A stretch of 51,573 bases of DNA, taken from assembly GCA_013288805.1 (NCBI GenBank), contig JABDBE010000019.1:1-51573 (forward strand), written 5' to 3'. The position numbers were made by a program, and so were the translations under genes. Shown one piece after another: positions 16,291-23,413 of this stretch (position 1 is the stretch's first letter; each line of letters starts with the position of its first letter). The notes under the pieces are model-generated. The model was not told the origin of the DNA, ran no database searches, and was given only the letters and a program-made list of their open reading frames with translations. This DNA is from Acidobacteriota bacterium (lineage in GTDB: Bacteria > Acidobacteriota > Terriglobia > Terriglobales > Acidobacteriaceae).

Positions 16291-16359
16291 ACTGTCGTAA
16301 CATCGCCATTACGCTCAAAACCCCAATTGCTAGGTGAACAGACGGCGCAAACTTGCGCT
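16291..16359 (-). repeat. dispersed direct repeat R2, downstream of the TonB receptor
   Basis: Second copy of R1 (51 of 52 identical over 16308-16359). Its outer 13 bases, ACTGTCGTAACAT at 16291-16303, also occur inverted at 51219-51231. Partial 17-mer matches are at 7026-7042 and 8185-8201. Confidence 0.8.
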
Positions 16360-16741
16360 GTGGCCTGTTCTCAGTATGTCAGCGGGAGTGACATACTCAA
16401 CCACGGTGACGCGCATGAGGGATTTGTGCGGGCGATATCGAGAAGGTCGAGATCCAGGAAGCGAGGGCCTCATAGCTCGAAATCGCGCATCCGGAGGCGT
16501 ACAAAGCTTCAGCCCTGGTTACATCAGCTAACAAGATCGCCACTAAGCTGGTTTCGGCTAGGGCCAGTCGCAAGATCACCGAGGTCCATGATCTCTTTCT
16601 CTTTATGGCATTTCACAAGGTCATCTTTGAATAGTTGACCTCGGTACATACCGCCCCGGCAAGGTTGTAGCCTAGTATCTCAAAGAACCCACCTCTGGAC
16701 GAACGTTCCACCGCTCGTAAGACGTGAGCGAAGGAGGGACC

Positions 16742-17101
16742 GTGAAGACTAGATCTGTTGATGGGATGCAGGTACTAAAGCGCCGAAGTAGTCGCATAGC
16801 GCTCAAAGCTCGTATAACGATGTCAGGCGACGACCGTACGAAGTGCGCCTTTACTCTGCCCGCCAACGCAACCAAGCTGAACCGACATGGGGCTGCCATT
16901 CAACTGAATCGTGAGCTGTTGGTGGGTTCAACCATCTTGTTACAAAACACTCGCCAGACTAAGCTTTCGGCCCGAGTAGTCACCCTGATCAGCGCACAAC
17001 GTCAGGGTGTCTATACATATGGAGTCGAGTTTCTCGAAGCAGACGCTGTGGAAAAGAATTTCTGGGGAATCAACTTTCCGTCACCTGCGGTTCCGAAGTG
17101 A
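16742..17101 (+). CDS. PilZ-domain protein
   Basis: A 119-residue single-domain protein. KRRSSRIALKA near residue 13 matches the RxxxR c-di-GMP-binding motif. The second PilZ motif (normally D/N-x-S-x-x-G) appears here as NATKLNRHGAA, a relaxed version, so binding is likely but not certain. Beta-strands follow with LLVGSTILL and YGVEFLEAD. The GTG start at 16742 was chosen because AAGGAGG lies five bases upstream. PilZ proteins translate c-di-GMP levels into changes in motility, polysaccharide or transcription; the partner is unknown. It stands alone. Confidence 0.8.
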   Translation: MKTRSVDGMQVLKRRSSRIALKARITMSGDDRTKCAFTLPANATKLNRHGAAIQLNRELLVGSTILLQNTRQTKLSARVVTLISAQRQGVYTYGVEFLEADAVEKNFWGINFPSPAVPK

Positions 17102-17408
17102 GGACTGTTACGGCTTAGGTCAACTGTTGAAATATCGCGTCTCTCACATCGGGGGTGTCACGCCCTTTTCGAGCACAACTCCTGCATGCACTCAAACAAG
17201 CCGTCAAAACGTGTAAATCCACTGGTTACAACAGTTGACCTCCGAGTTGCACGTCAATCGGGGATCATGATTGAAACGCCGTCACTGCGCCGCTGTCGAT
17301 GCCGCGGGCTTGGCGGCCGCGACGCGAGTATCCTTCCCGCATACGTCATGCGCAAAGCAACCAAGGAGCGATAGCGATGGCTCGGATTCGGGTTTATGGT
17401 TGGGCGGT
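17102..17408. other. intergenic with repeated CAGTTGA motifs
   Basis: No gene. GGTCAACTGTTG (17118-17129) and its inverse CAACAGTTGACC (about 17228-17239) form a widely spaced inverted repeat, and further CAGTTGA copies lie near 17426, 17786 and 18016. They cluster around the XRE regulator gene and could be its operators. Confidence 0.35.
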
Positions 17409-17891
17409 CTACACACCCAACCTCTTCAACAGTTGAATGTGACACGCCACGACGCGGCTGAAGTTGGCCTCTGCTGCGGCTATGGTCTTGTACTCTCGTC
17501 GCAGTTCAAGGGTAGGCAGGTCTGGGAACAGCGCGTCCCGTCTCACTGCACGCTCTGCACTCCGAGCAACTTCGATTTCTAGAATCGTGATCGCATTTGA
17601 CAGGTTCTGCTGCTTCTTCTTTGTCCTCGCCTTGCGACCGGGCATCCGTGGAAGATCATCCTCGTTGATCCCGGCTAGATTCCAAAACGTCCACCCGAAA
17701 AACGGACCCGCGATCTTTGCTATTGCCAGATAAAAGGCGGCAGAAGGAGGCTGTTCGCCTCGCTCCCAGCGAGACACGGCCATTGCTGAACAGTTGAGCC
17801 TCCTTCCGAGCGCAGCTTGGGAGAGTTTCAAACTAGACCGAAAGGACTTTATGTCTCTCGACCACTGAGGGACGGAAGCGAGTGAAGACAT
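17409..17891 (-). CDS. XRE-family DNA-binding protein
   Basis: A 160-residue protein whose residues about 8-60 form a Cro/CI helix-turn-helix (SRDIKSFRSSLKLSQAALG followed by RRLNCSAMAVSRWERGEQPP). The remainder is helical and basic (RKARTKKKQQ) without a named domain. It is not paired with a recognisable toxin gene. ATG 17891 is preferred, but an in-frame ATG at 17930 is possible. Its targets may include the CAGTTGA elements around it. Confidence 0.8.
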   Translation of the reverse strand: MSSLASVPQWSRDIKSFRSSLKLSQAALGRRLNCSAMAVSRWERGEQPPSAAFYLAIAKIAGPFFGWTFWNLAGINEDDLPRMPGRKARTKKKQQNLSNAITILEIEVARSAERAVRRDALFPDLPTLELRREYKTIAAAEANFSRVVACHIQLLKRLGV

Positions 17892-18363
17892 AGCGATGTA
17901 CCCCGCCAGCGCAAAGGACCTTAACAGCATCGCAGCATTTCACGAATTCGTGCCAAGGTTCGATACTGTACATACTGTAGGGAAGCCAACGCAAGCAAGC
18001 AAATCGGCCAGATACAGTTGACGGGCAGCAGTTAGGTAGCGTCAGGTGTGGGCTGGTTTGCGCGGATATTTTGCGCAATCGTGCGACGTAAACTCTTTGT
18101 CGCGGCGTGACTCAAAGTTCCGCATCATTACGTCGAAATTCTCACTGGTAGGCGGCCCGGGAGGGTTGAAGACCCATGCACATTGGGAGCAACCCCAACC
18201 ACGAAAGCGCGGTTGGTCTATCCACCGCATCTCGCGCTGCATGGGCGCATTATAAAGTCAACAAGTCTTCGCAGCAAAATTCACACTCCGCGACTGCCGA
18301 AAGCAGAGCGTGAAACCATCTGTCCGCCCGCCGAAGCCGGGATGGCCCCCTAAGAGGGTTATC
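17892..18363. other. intergenic, nothing recognised
   Basis: No gene or clear repeat was found in about 470 bases apart from one CAGTTGA copy near 18016. Confidence 0.5.
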
Positions 18364-18618
18364 TCAGCCGGAGACATTCGGGTCAACTGACATTCCCCAT
18401 CGTTTCAGCAGCCACTCCGGAACGTAACAACGGTCTTTGTTGCATTTGCACCAATGTTTCAGTTCCTCTGAGTTCGGACAAGTCTGCTCGTTTAGGCCGA
18501 GCCTTCGGACTTTCTCTTCAAACGCAGTGGGAACATTTGGGACGGCCTCCATCGACTTCCCCCAGTTCGGATTTCCGCGCTTGCGAACTCTGGTTGGCAG
18601 AATGAAGGGTTTCGTCAC
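18364..18618 (-). CDS. small conserved protein, paralogue of 6337-6564
   Basis: An 84-residue soluble protein. It shares with the 6337 product the blocks RGNPNWGKSMEA, PTAFEE, LGLNEQTC, W-C-K-C-N-K-D-R-C-YVPEWLLKRW and SVDPNVSG. It has four cysteines against three in the paralogue. It lies just downstream of the basic protein 18639-19004 on the same strand, perhaps co-transcribed. Function unknown. Confidence 0.75.
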   Translation of the reverse strand: MTKPFILPTRVRKRGNPNWGKSMEAVPNVPTAFEEKVRRLGLNEQTCPNSEELKHWCKCNKDRCYVPEWLLKRWGMSVDPNVSG

Positions 18619-18638
18619 GGCAACATTTTACACCGAGC

Positions 18639-19004
18639 CTAAGCGGCCTTCTTCTGCTGTCCCTTCAACTTCGCCCAGCGCGCGCGCTGGAACGCTGCAA
18701 TCTTTCTTCTTGCTGTTGCCGACATCGTTCGCTTCACAGGAGCAGAGCCCGATTTCTCCGCTGCTTGTGAATCTTTTCCAGCCTTCTGCCATCTTGCTCT
18801 TTGGGCCTGTGCCATCTTGCGCCGGGATGCGGCGGATATTATTCGGGTCGGTTGGTAGGCCTGCGTGACTGTTCCTGAGCCGTTTAACGACTTAATCACT
18901 GAAATCGCAGCGTCTAACTTCTCCACATGAGACTGCGCGTCCTTACGCTCTTCTCGAAGCTGCTGAAGCGCACTACCTAGGTTTCCCAGTTGTCCCCTCC
19001 CCAA
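18639..19004 (-). CDS. basic coiled-coil protein with duplicated RARW motif
   Basis: Residues 1-45 form a likely coiled coil (LQQLREERKDAQSHVEKLDA). The C-terminal half holds two copies of a lysine/arginine-rich motif, SRRKMAQAQRARWQK and ARRKIAAFQRARWAKLK, separated by a flexible linker. The repeat suggests DNA or RNA binding like small nucleoid proteins, but I cannot name the family. The start is uncertain: the frame has no ATG near its 5' end, TTG 19004 is one candidate, and a CTG just after GGGGAGGGG is another. Confidence 0.65.
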   Translation of the reverse strand: MGRGQLGNLGSALQQLREERKDAQSHVEKLDAAISVIKSLNGSGTVTQAYQPTRIISAASRRKMAQAQRARWQKAGKDSQAAEKSGSAPVKRTMSATARRKIAAFQRARWAKLKGQQKKAA

Positions 19005-19098
19005 GATTCGACAGCGAGATTATTCTATAGGATTGGAATGACTTACCATTGCTGGGCGATGAGTTCGTCCTTGTGGTGGTATGAAAGAGGCGCGAGCG

Positions 19099-19319
19099 TG
19101 AAGCAATATGTTTGGACACGGCTGTACGAAGCCGCCCTCTTTGAAATCGACGACAAGAAGTTGCCAAGTTGTCTCGAGGCTACAAAGGCTGCCATTGACC
19201 GCCGATTGACGGAGATACAGGTAGAGCACAATAGCTCACCGGAAGAACTGCGGGCTATCACCAATGCGCTTCGCGTCTTACAAGTATTGCGGACGGGGTT
19301 AGAAAAACGTACGCCATGA
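19099..19319 (+). CDS. small helical protein, paralogue of 20153-20428
   Basis: A 73-residue all-alpha protein starting MKQYVWTRLYEAALFEID. The block K..W...YKAALFELD near the N-terminus and a C-terminal helix ending LHALRSAL/LQVLRTGL are shared with the product at 20153. The GTG start at 19099 is preferred because GAAAGAGG lies about eight bases upstream and it matches the paralogue's N-terminus. Function unknown. Confidence 0.7.
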
Positions 19320-19377
19320 AACACCGGAAATCCGATGGAATCCTGACCTTGAAGAATAGTCTTCGTGCGGATACAGG

Positions 19378-19482
19378 CTAATGGCGTGTCCGGCTGCGTG
19401 AATCGGCGAATGTCTTTCGAGCCTCCGGCACAGATTCCCAATCGTAACTCGTGGCGTGAAGTGTGAGTTTCAAAACTCCCAA
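19378..19482 (-). pseudogene. 3' remnant of a secreted phosphoesterase-like gene
   Basis: The last ~35 codons of a minus-strand frame, GVLKLTLHATSYDWESVPEA followed by KTFADSRSR, match from memory the C-terminal tail of secreted metallophosphoesterase/PKD-type proteins (GVLKLTLHP.SYDW.F.P..G.TFTDSGS). Key tail glycines are replaced by arginine. No upstream domain is present, so only the C-terminal tip survives. Confidence 0.5.
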
Positions 19483-19669
19483 CTGTCCGCCTGTCGCACT
19501 TCGACGTTGGGTTGGGGGCTTGCGAGCCAGCGTGTGCGACTTGCATGCTGAGTTCTGCGCCAGACCTGGTGCAAAGAGGTCGGTTCTCGGTCCCCACCTG
19601 CGCGCTGCGACGTTTGACAATCGTAGGGCACAAGCCTAGCATTGTGATTGAGCAAGCTACCTATTCTTA

Positions 19670-19711
19670 CTCTTTCAGGTTCCCTGAACTAAGTCAGCCC
19701 ATCTGAAGTTC
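19670..19711 (+). promoter_or_regulatory. 42-nt conserved leader element, copy 2
   Basis: Ungapped match to 3206-3247 (36 of 42). It ends 34 nt before the ATG of the ABM-like gene at 19746, the same spacing as in copy 1. A short hairpin GTTC-CCT-GAAC is possible. Confidence 0.6.
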
Positions 19712-19745
19712 TCTCTCTTAGCAACCCCAACCTTAGGAGGTTGCA

Positions 19746-20066
19746 ATGTTTGCACGCAATGTCTCGTTTCATCTGAAATCCAATACTCTTTCCGATTACA
19801 CGCACACATTTGAGAACGATATCCTCCCCTTGCTTCGTAAACAGAAGGGCTTCAAGGACGAAATTACATTCGCGGGTCACGGCGGAATTGACGTCACCGC
19901 AATCAGTCTGTGGGAAAACAAAGCCGATGCCGAAGCCTACAATACCAATACTTATCCACAGGTGTTGAAGATGATGGCAAGGTTTATCGAGCGCACGCCT
20001 AAGGTTCAGACCTCTGACGTTGTCAATTCAACCTTCCACAAGGTCGCGGTCGCCGTAGCCGCGTAA
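19746..20066 (+). CDS. ABM-like small protein, 106 aa
   Basis: A dimeric ferredoxin-like alpha+beta barrel protein is suggested by FARNVSFHLKSNTLSDYTHT, FENDILPLLRKQKGFKDEI and SLWENKADAEAYNTNTYPQV, the layout of antibiotic-biosynthesis-monooxygenase (ABM) proteins. No catalytic assignment is possible. TAGGAGG lies at ideal spacing before the ATG, implying strong translation, and the 42-nt leader precedes it. It opens a run of small plus-strand genes (19746-21168). Confidence 0.75.
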   Translation: MFARNVSFHLKSNTLSDYTHTFENDILPLLRKQKGFKDEITFAGHGGIDVTAISLWENKADAEAYNTNTYPQVLKMMARFIERTPKVQTSDVVNSTFHKVAVAVAA

Positions 20067-20152
20067 AACCAGCAAGGGTAGCGGAAATGGGAGGCGGCCT
20101 ACGTCGCCTCCCATCATAGAAGTGTGGGACTGCTATTTCCCGTGGAGTGGTC

Positions 20153-20428
20153 ATGAAAACTGGCAAGTTAGGACCACCGCACAAAAGAGTCTGGGCGCAA
20201 TTTTACAAAGCTGCGCTCTTTGAGTTGGACGCCAACAAAGTCTCAGATCGAATTGCTGAAGCGGAAACGGCACTGGTGATACGTGCACGTGAGCTTTTTG
20301 ATTCCGCAGGAGACAATATCGAGGAAGAGCAGGCTGTAGATGACGCGATGTATGCGTTGCACGCCCTTCGGAGCGCGTTGAAATGTAGGGCAAGTGCGAA
20401 AAACACGTCCGAAGAGCTAGCTGCTTGA
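20153..20428 (+). CDS. small helical protein, paralogue of 19099-19319
   Basis: A 91-residue helical protein with FYKAALFELDANKVSDRIAE near the N-terminus and a C-terminal helix YALHALRSALK, both shared with the 19099 product. The extended acidic C-terminus (NTSEELAA) is unique. ATG 20153 was chosen; an in-frame GTG at 20147 is possible. Function unknown. Confidence 0.7.
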   Translation: MKTGKLGPPHKRVWAQFYKAALFELDANKVSDRIAEAETALVIRARELFDSAGDNIEEEQAVDDAMYALHALRSALKCRASAKNTSEELAA

Positions 20429-20449
20429 ATTGACTGGAGATCAAAGGTG

Positions 20450-20644
20450 ATGATGGATGCGAATCACATTTCGGAACGTCTCAACAGCATGAGACTAGAA
20501 ATCAGCGACCTACGAGTCACGACTGCACGGTATTGGAGCAAGAGCCAGCACACCGCGCTGGAGAAATCCGCTTTCGCCTTACGAAAGGGACGTTTGTTGG
20601 AGATCAAGCGGGAAGTGTCGGACATGATGAAACGCTGTGCTTGA
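20450..20644 (+). CDS. small hypothetical protein, 64 aa
   Basis: A charged, helical protein (ISERLNSMRLEISDLRVTT, LLEIKREVSDMMKRCA) without cysteine motifs or a signal. It starts 21 bases after the stop of the preceding gene behind GGAGATCAAAGG, so it probably belongs to the same transcript. ATG 20450 or 20453 could be used. Unknown family. Confidence 0.6.
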   Translation: MMDANHISERLNSMRLEISDLRVTTARYWSKSQHTALEKSAFALRKGRLLEIKREVSDMMKRCA

Positions 20645-20743
20645 ACCTCGGTTGGTTTATGACCGTCCGATCATTCGTGTGGGTATGGATTGGTCACGGC
20701 CGAAAAGTGTTGCACACGCGATTACCGTACAGAAGGAGCCACT

Positions 20744-20884
20744 ATGCACCGCGACCCCCGGAAAACATGGCAGTACTTCGCTCACGCTGTCATTCGGGAG
20801 GATGATCCGGCGAAGCTCACTTACTTGATGCAAGAGCTTTACCGCATGCTGAAAGACAATCAGGAAAAGCCCAGTCTGCCGTGA
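20744..20884 (+). CDS. small hypothetical protein, 46 aa
   Basis: The peptide starts MHRDPRKTWQYFAHAV and contains LTYLMQELYRMLKDNQEK. AAGGAG lies seven bases before the ATG, and the composition fits its neighbours. It is short, so the call rests on the ribosome-binding site and position within the run of small genes. Function unknown. Confidence 0.55.
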   Translation: MHRDPRKTWQYFAHAVIREDDPAKLTYLMQELYRMLKDNQEKPSLP

Positions 20885-20952
20885 CCACTCGGGTAATCAC
20901 GGTATTGCACCAACCGCAGAGGTGATTAGCATGAAATAAAGGAGGAAAACAT

Positions 20953-21168
20953 ATGGATACGCTTGAGCGTGAACAACAGGGACAAGGCAAGATGAATTTT
21001 CGATGCGCCGATGTGGGTCCTAAGACCTGCGATTGGCAGGTCAGTGGAAATAGCGAACAGGAAATCATGCCAAAGATTGAGCAGCATGGTCGCGAAAAGC
21101 ACAACCTGACCATGGACAATGAAACCAGGAACAGAGTCCGCAACGCAATTCAGCGCAAAGCGGCATAG
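20953..21168 (+). CDS. DUF1059-family protein, 71 aa
   Basis: Residues from about 14, KMNFRCADVGPKTCDWQVSG then EQEIMPKIEQHGREKHNL, match DUF1059: two cysteines in an F-C-x-DVG-x-x-C-W core and a histidine-containing helix. DUF1059 proteins are small and soluble, of unknown function, and often found near stress genes. AAAGGAGG at ideal spacing implies strong translation. It is the last gene of the small-protein run. Confidence 0.85.
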   Translation: MDTLEREQQGQGKMNFRCADVGPKTCDWQVSGNSEQEIMPKIEQHGREKHNLTMDNETRNRVRNAIQRKAA

Positions 21169-21621
21169 CTGTTGCGACACGTTATCCGGGACTCACCCAA
21201 AGGGCGGCTTGCGGGCTGCCCTTTGTTATTCCTTGCACACCTCAGCTACATGGGTTGAGGTTCGGTTTGCTCGGCGGCACGATGGCAAAAGCACGTTTGA
21301 GATTGCGAAATGCGAACTTCCTTTCAGCAGATCCGCTCCTGCTAAGTCATCTAGGCCGCTTTCTTTACTTACTCCTCGCTTCACAGGATGCGTAGATCCT
21401 CTGAGTCCCCCCGCCGGACTGCTTACGAGCATCAGGGGTGCCCAAAATTTGAGCATAAGTGAGATTTTGGAGTGTGTAATATTGACCAGACACACATGTG
21501 GGAATCGTCTAGACTTGTTTTGACCACGAAGACCCACCGAGCCGTACTTCCACCAACCTTGAGCCTTTGCGATTGAAAGAAAGGCGCTGGCCCACGACAG
21601 AGCCTTAAAGAAGGAGATCCC
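21169..21621. other. intergenic, nothing recognised
   Basis: About 450 bases with no supported gene. A stretch near 21183-21226 repeats GGGCGGCTTGCGGGCTGCCC-like pairing just after the DUF1059 stop and may be its terminator hairpin followed by TTTGTTATT. Confidence 0.4.
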
Positions 21622-22173
21622 ATGCGGGGCTTAGTTCTCTCGCTTTCCCACCTTTCTCCGATTCTGTTGGTCAGCTTGTTGATGCTTTCGACACACTTAT
21701 TGTGGGCGCAGCGGACGTCGCCTCTAGAACAGGCCCTGATCAAACTTCTTGATCCTCCCGCGCCGTTTGCCAGAGTTTCAGAAGCCCAAACACGTCTGCA
21801 TCTCACCTACGGAAGACTGCCGCTGGCCTTCGAGTCACATCAGGTCCAGTCCGAGTCGCCGATGAGATTCTTCCGGTATTCTTTAGGCTACTATCGTCTG
21901 CCTACCACTGCTGATGCCGCGCAGTATCTGGACACAAGAACAGTCGAATTGTGGCGCAAAGAGAGGTATCTCATCGCCAGTGCTCCGAAGTGGCCGAAGT
22001 TTGCTCCCGCCTACGGCGAAGTACCTCATGAGACGACCTATCGCGTCGAAGACCTTGAGCACTACGCGAACAAACTCCCATGGGCTAGCTCCATCATCCA
22101 TCGAATCTGTCAGCAGGCTAATGCTCATCCGCATGTCCTGCGTGTACTCACGGTAGTCAAGCCCCGATTCTGA
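21622..22173 (+). CDS. truncated secreted protein, SBBP-type N-terminal domain
   Basis: A 183-residue protein with a signal peptide (SPILLVSLLMLSTHLLWAQ). YGRLPLAFESHQVQSESPMR and FFRYSLGYYRLPTTADAA resemble, from memory, the N-terminal domain found before SBBP beta-propeller repeats in Acidobacteriota (YGKLPLSFEANQGQ). The APAYGEV..TYRVEDLEHYANK and NAHPHVLRV segments fit later parts of that domain. The usual 500-1000-residue propeller is missing, so this is a head fragment, possibly still translated because AAGGAG precedes the ATG. Confidence 0.55.
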   Translation: MRGLVLSLSHLSPILLVSLLMLSTHLLWAQRTSPLEQALIKLLDPPAPFARVSEAQTRLHLTYGRLPLAFESHQVQSESPMRFFRYSLGYYRLPTTADAAQYLDTRTVELWRKERYLIASAPKWPKFAPAYGEVPHETTYRVEDLEHYANKLPWASSIIHRICQQANAHPHVLRVLTVVKPRF

Positions 22174-22399
22174 TAGTTCGCTTGTTCGTTGGCGCAAATC
22201 GCCAAGTCACTCTTTGGCCGGATTCGCGAGTATTGGGTCTCCGAAGGTCAAACCTCTGCCGGTGACGGTCGTCACGGAAAAAGGTGCTTGGTTCGTGGAG
22301 TGAGATTCTTCTTGGAACCGGGTTTCTGCACAAGTGATGGCATCGGATGCAGCGATTCACCACCGAAGTCGAACTGAAAGATCCAGAACACCGCCGGTT

Positions 22400-23383
22400 T
22401 CACAGGTCCTGCGCTCGCCTACGTTCAGAACTTCCATTGGCATCCAACCAGTCGAGCAGAGATTGAATGCTAGCCCGAGCCAGTGCAATCGAGCAGTCAG
22501 CGGCTCCGTAGTAAAGATTGATGGTGTCGCCATCGGAGTCCATGGTGTATCCGCAGGGGAATACAACATCATCGACATCGCCGTGACGCTCGTACTCGGT
22601 CTCAGGGCCAAAGATCCACGAATCCCCTCGCAGTGAACACTTCGCCGGATTCTCAAGGTCAAACAGCGCCAAGCCCAGACGATACAGGCAGCCCGAAGGC
22701 GTGTGCCGTACACCGTGGTAGAACACGAGCCATCCTCTGGAAGTCTCAATGGGCGGCGGCGACAAGCCAATCTTGTTCGCGTCCCACCAGGCACCGCGAC
22801 GCGCCTCCAACATTAGCTTGTGCCTGCCCCAATAACGCAGGTCGGGAGAGTAGGAAACCCACATGTGCGATCCCAGCGGCGTCATCGGACGATGAATAAG
22901 CGCCCAGCATCCATCGATTCTCCGAGGCAGAAGAGCCGAGTCCTTGTCATCAGGTGGCATGATGACGCCGTAGCGCTCGAAGCTACGGAAGTCTTTCGTC
23001 AGAGCCAAAGACACCCCGGGACCACCGCGTGAATAGGATGTGTAAGTGATTGCGTATTGCTGCAACTCGGGCACGAAAGTGATTCGAGGATCCTCGATGC
23101 CCCAGATTTCCTCGGGATACTCCCTGGGACTTGGCATCAAGGTCGGTTCGCGATCAATTTCCCAATTGTCCACTCCGTTGCGTGAGCGAGCAGCGCAAAG
23201 ATGGGATAGGCCGCGTCGATCCTCGGCGCGACAAAGCAGCAGGGTTGATCCGTCAGCTAGTAGTGTCGCGCCAGCGTTGAACACACTGTTAACGGAGTAA
23301 GGCCAGTCCTTGGCCGTTAAAATTGGGTTGGCAGGATGCCGAAGAAGCAGCGGCTCGTGACGAATTGTTGTGGCAACGCTCAT
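22400..23383 (-). CDS. GH130-family glycosidase/phosphorylase
   Basis: A 327-residue five-bladed propeller enzyme of glycoside hydrolase family 130. NPILTAKDWPY, FNAGATLLADGSTLLLCRAED, GIEDPRITF, and DAWWDANKIGLS-like and YYGAADCSIALA blocks match the family's phosphate- and sugar-binding segments; GIEDPR carries the catalytic aspartate of the family. GH130 enzymes act on beta-mannosides by phosphorolysis or hydrolysis; the exact substrate is unknown. ATG 23383 was preferred to TTG 23410. It begins 30 nt after the stop of the GT4 fusion gene and is probably co-transcribed with it. Confidence 0.85.
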   Translation of the reverse strand: MSVATTIRHEPLLLRHPANPILTAKDWPYSVNSVFNAGATLLADGSTLLLCRAEDRRGLSHLCAARSRNGVDNWEIDREPTLMPSPREYPEEIWGIEDPRITFVPELQQYAITYTSYSRGGPGVSLALTKDFRSFERYGVIMPPDDKDSALLPRRIDGCWALIHRPMTPLGSHMWVSYSPDLRYWGRHKLMLEARRGAWWDANKIGLSPPPIETSRGWLVFYHGVRHTPSGCLYRLGLALFDLENPAKCSLRGDSWIFGPETEYERHGDVDDVVFPCGYTMDSDGDTINLYYGAADCSIALARASIQSLLDWLDANGSSERRRAQDL

Positions 23384-23413
23384 AGGTGTGTACTCATTCG
23401 ACCTGATCAAAAT

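Noticed and set aside
17268-17374. short plus-strand frame with an arginine/cysteine-rich start
   Set aside because: It resembles translated GC-rich intergenic repeat sequence and has no ribosome-binding site.
17409-17891. toxin-antitoxin module
   Set aside because: The XRE protein has no adjacent toxin-like gene on its strand.
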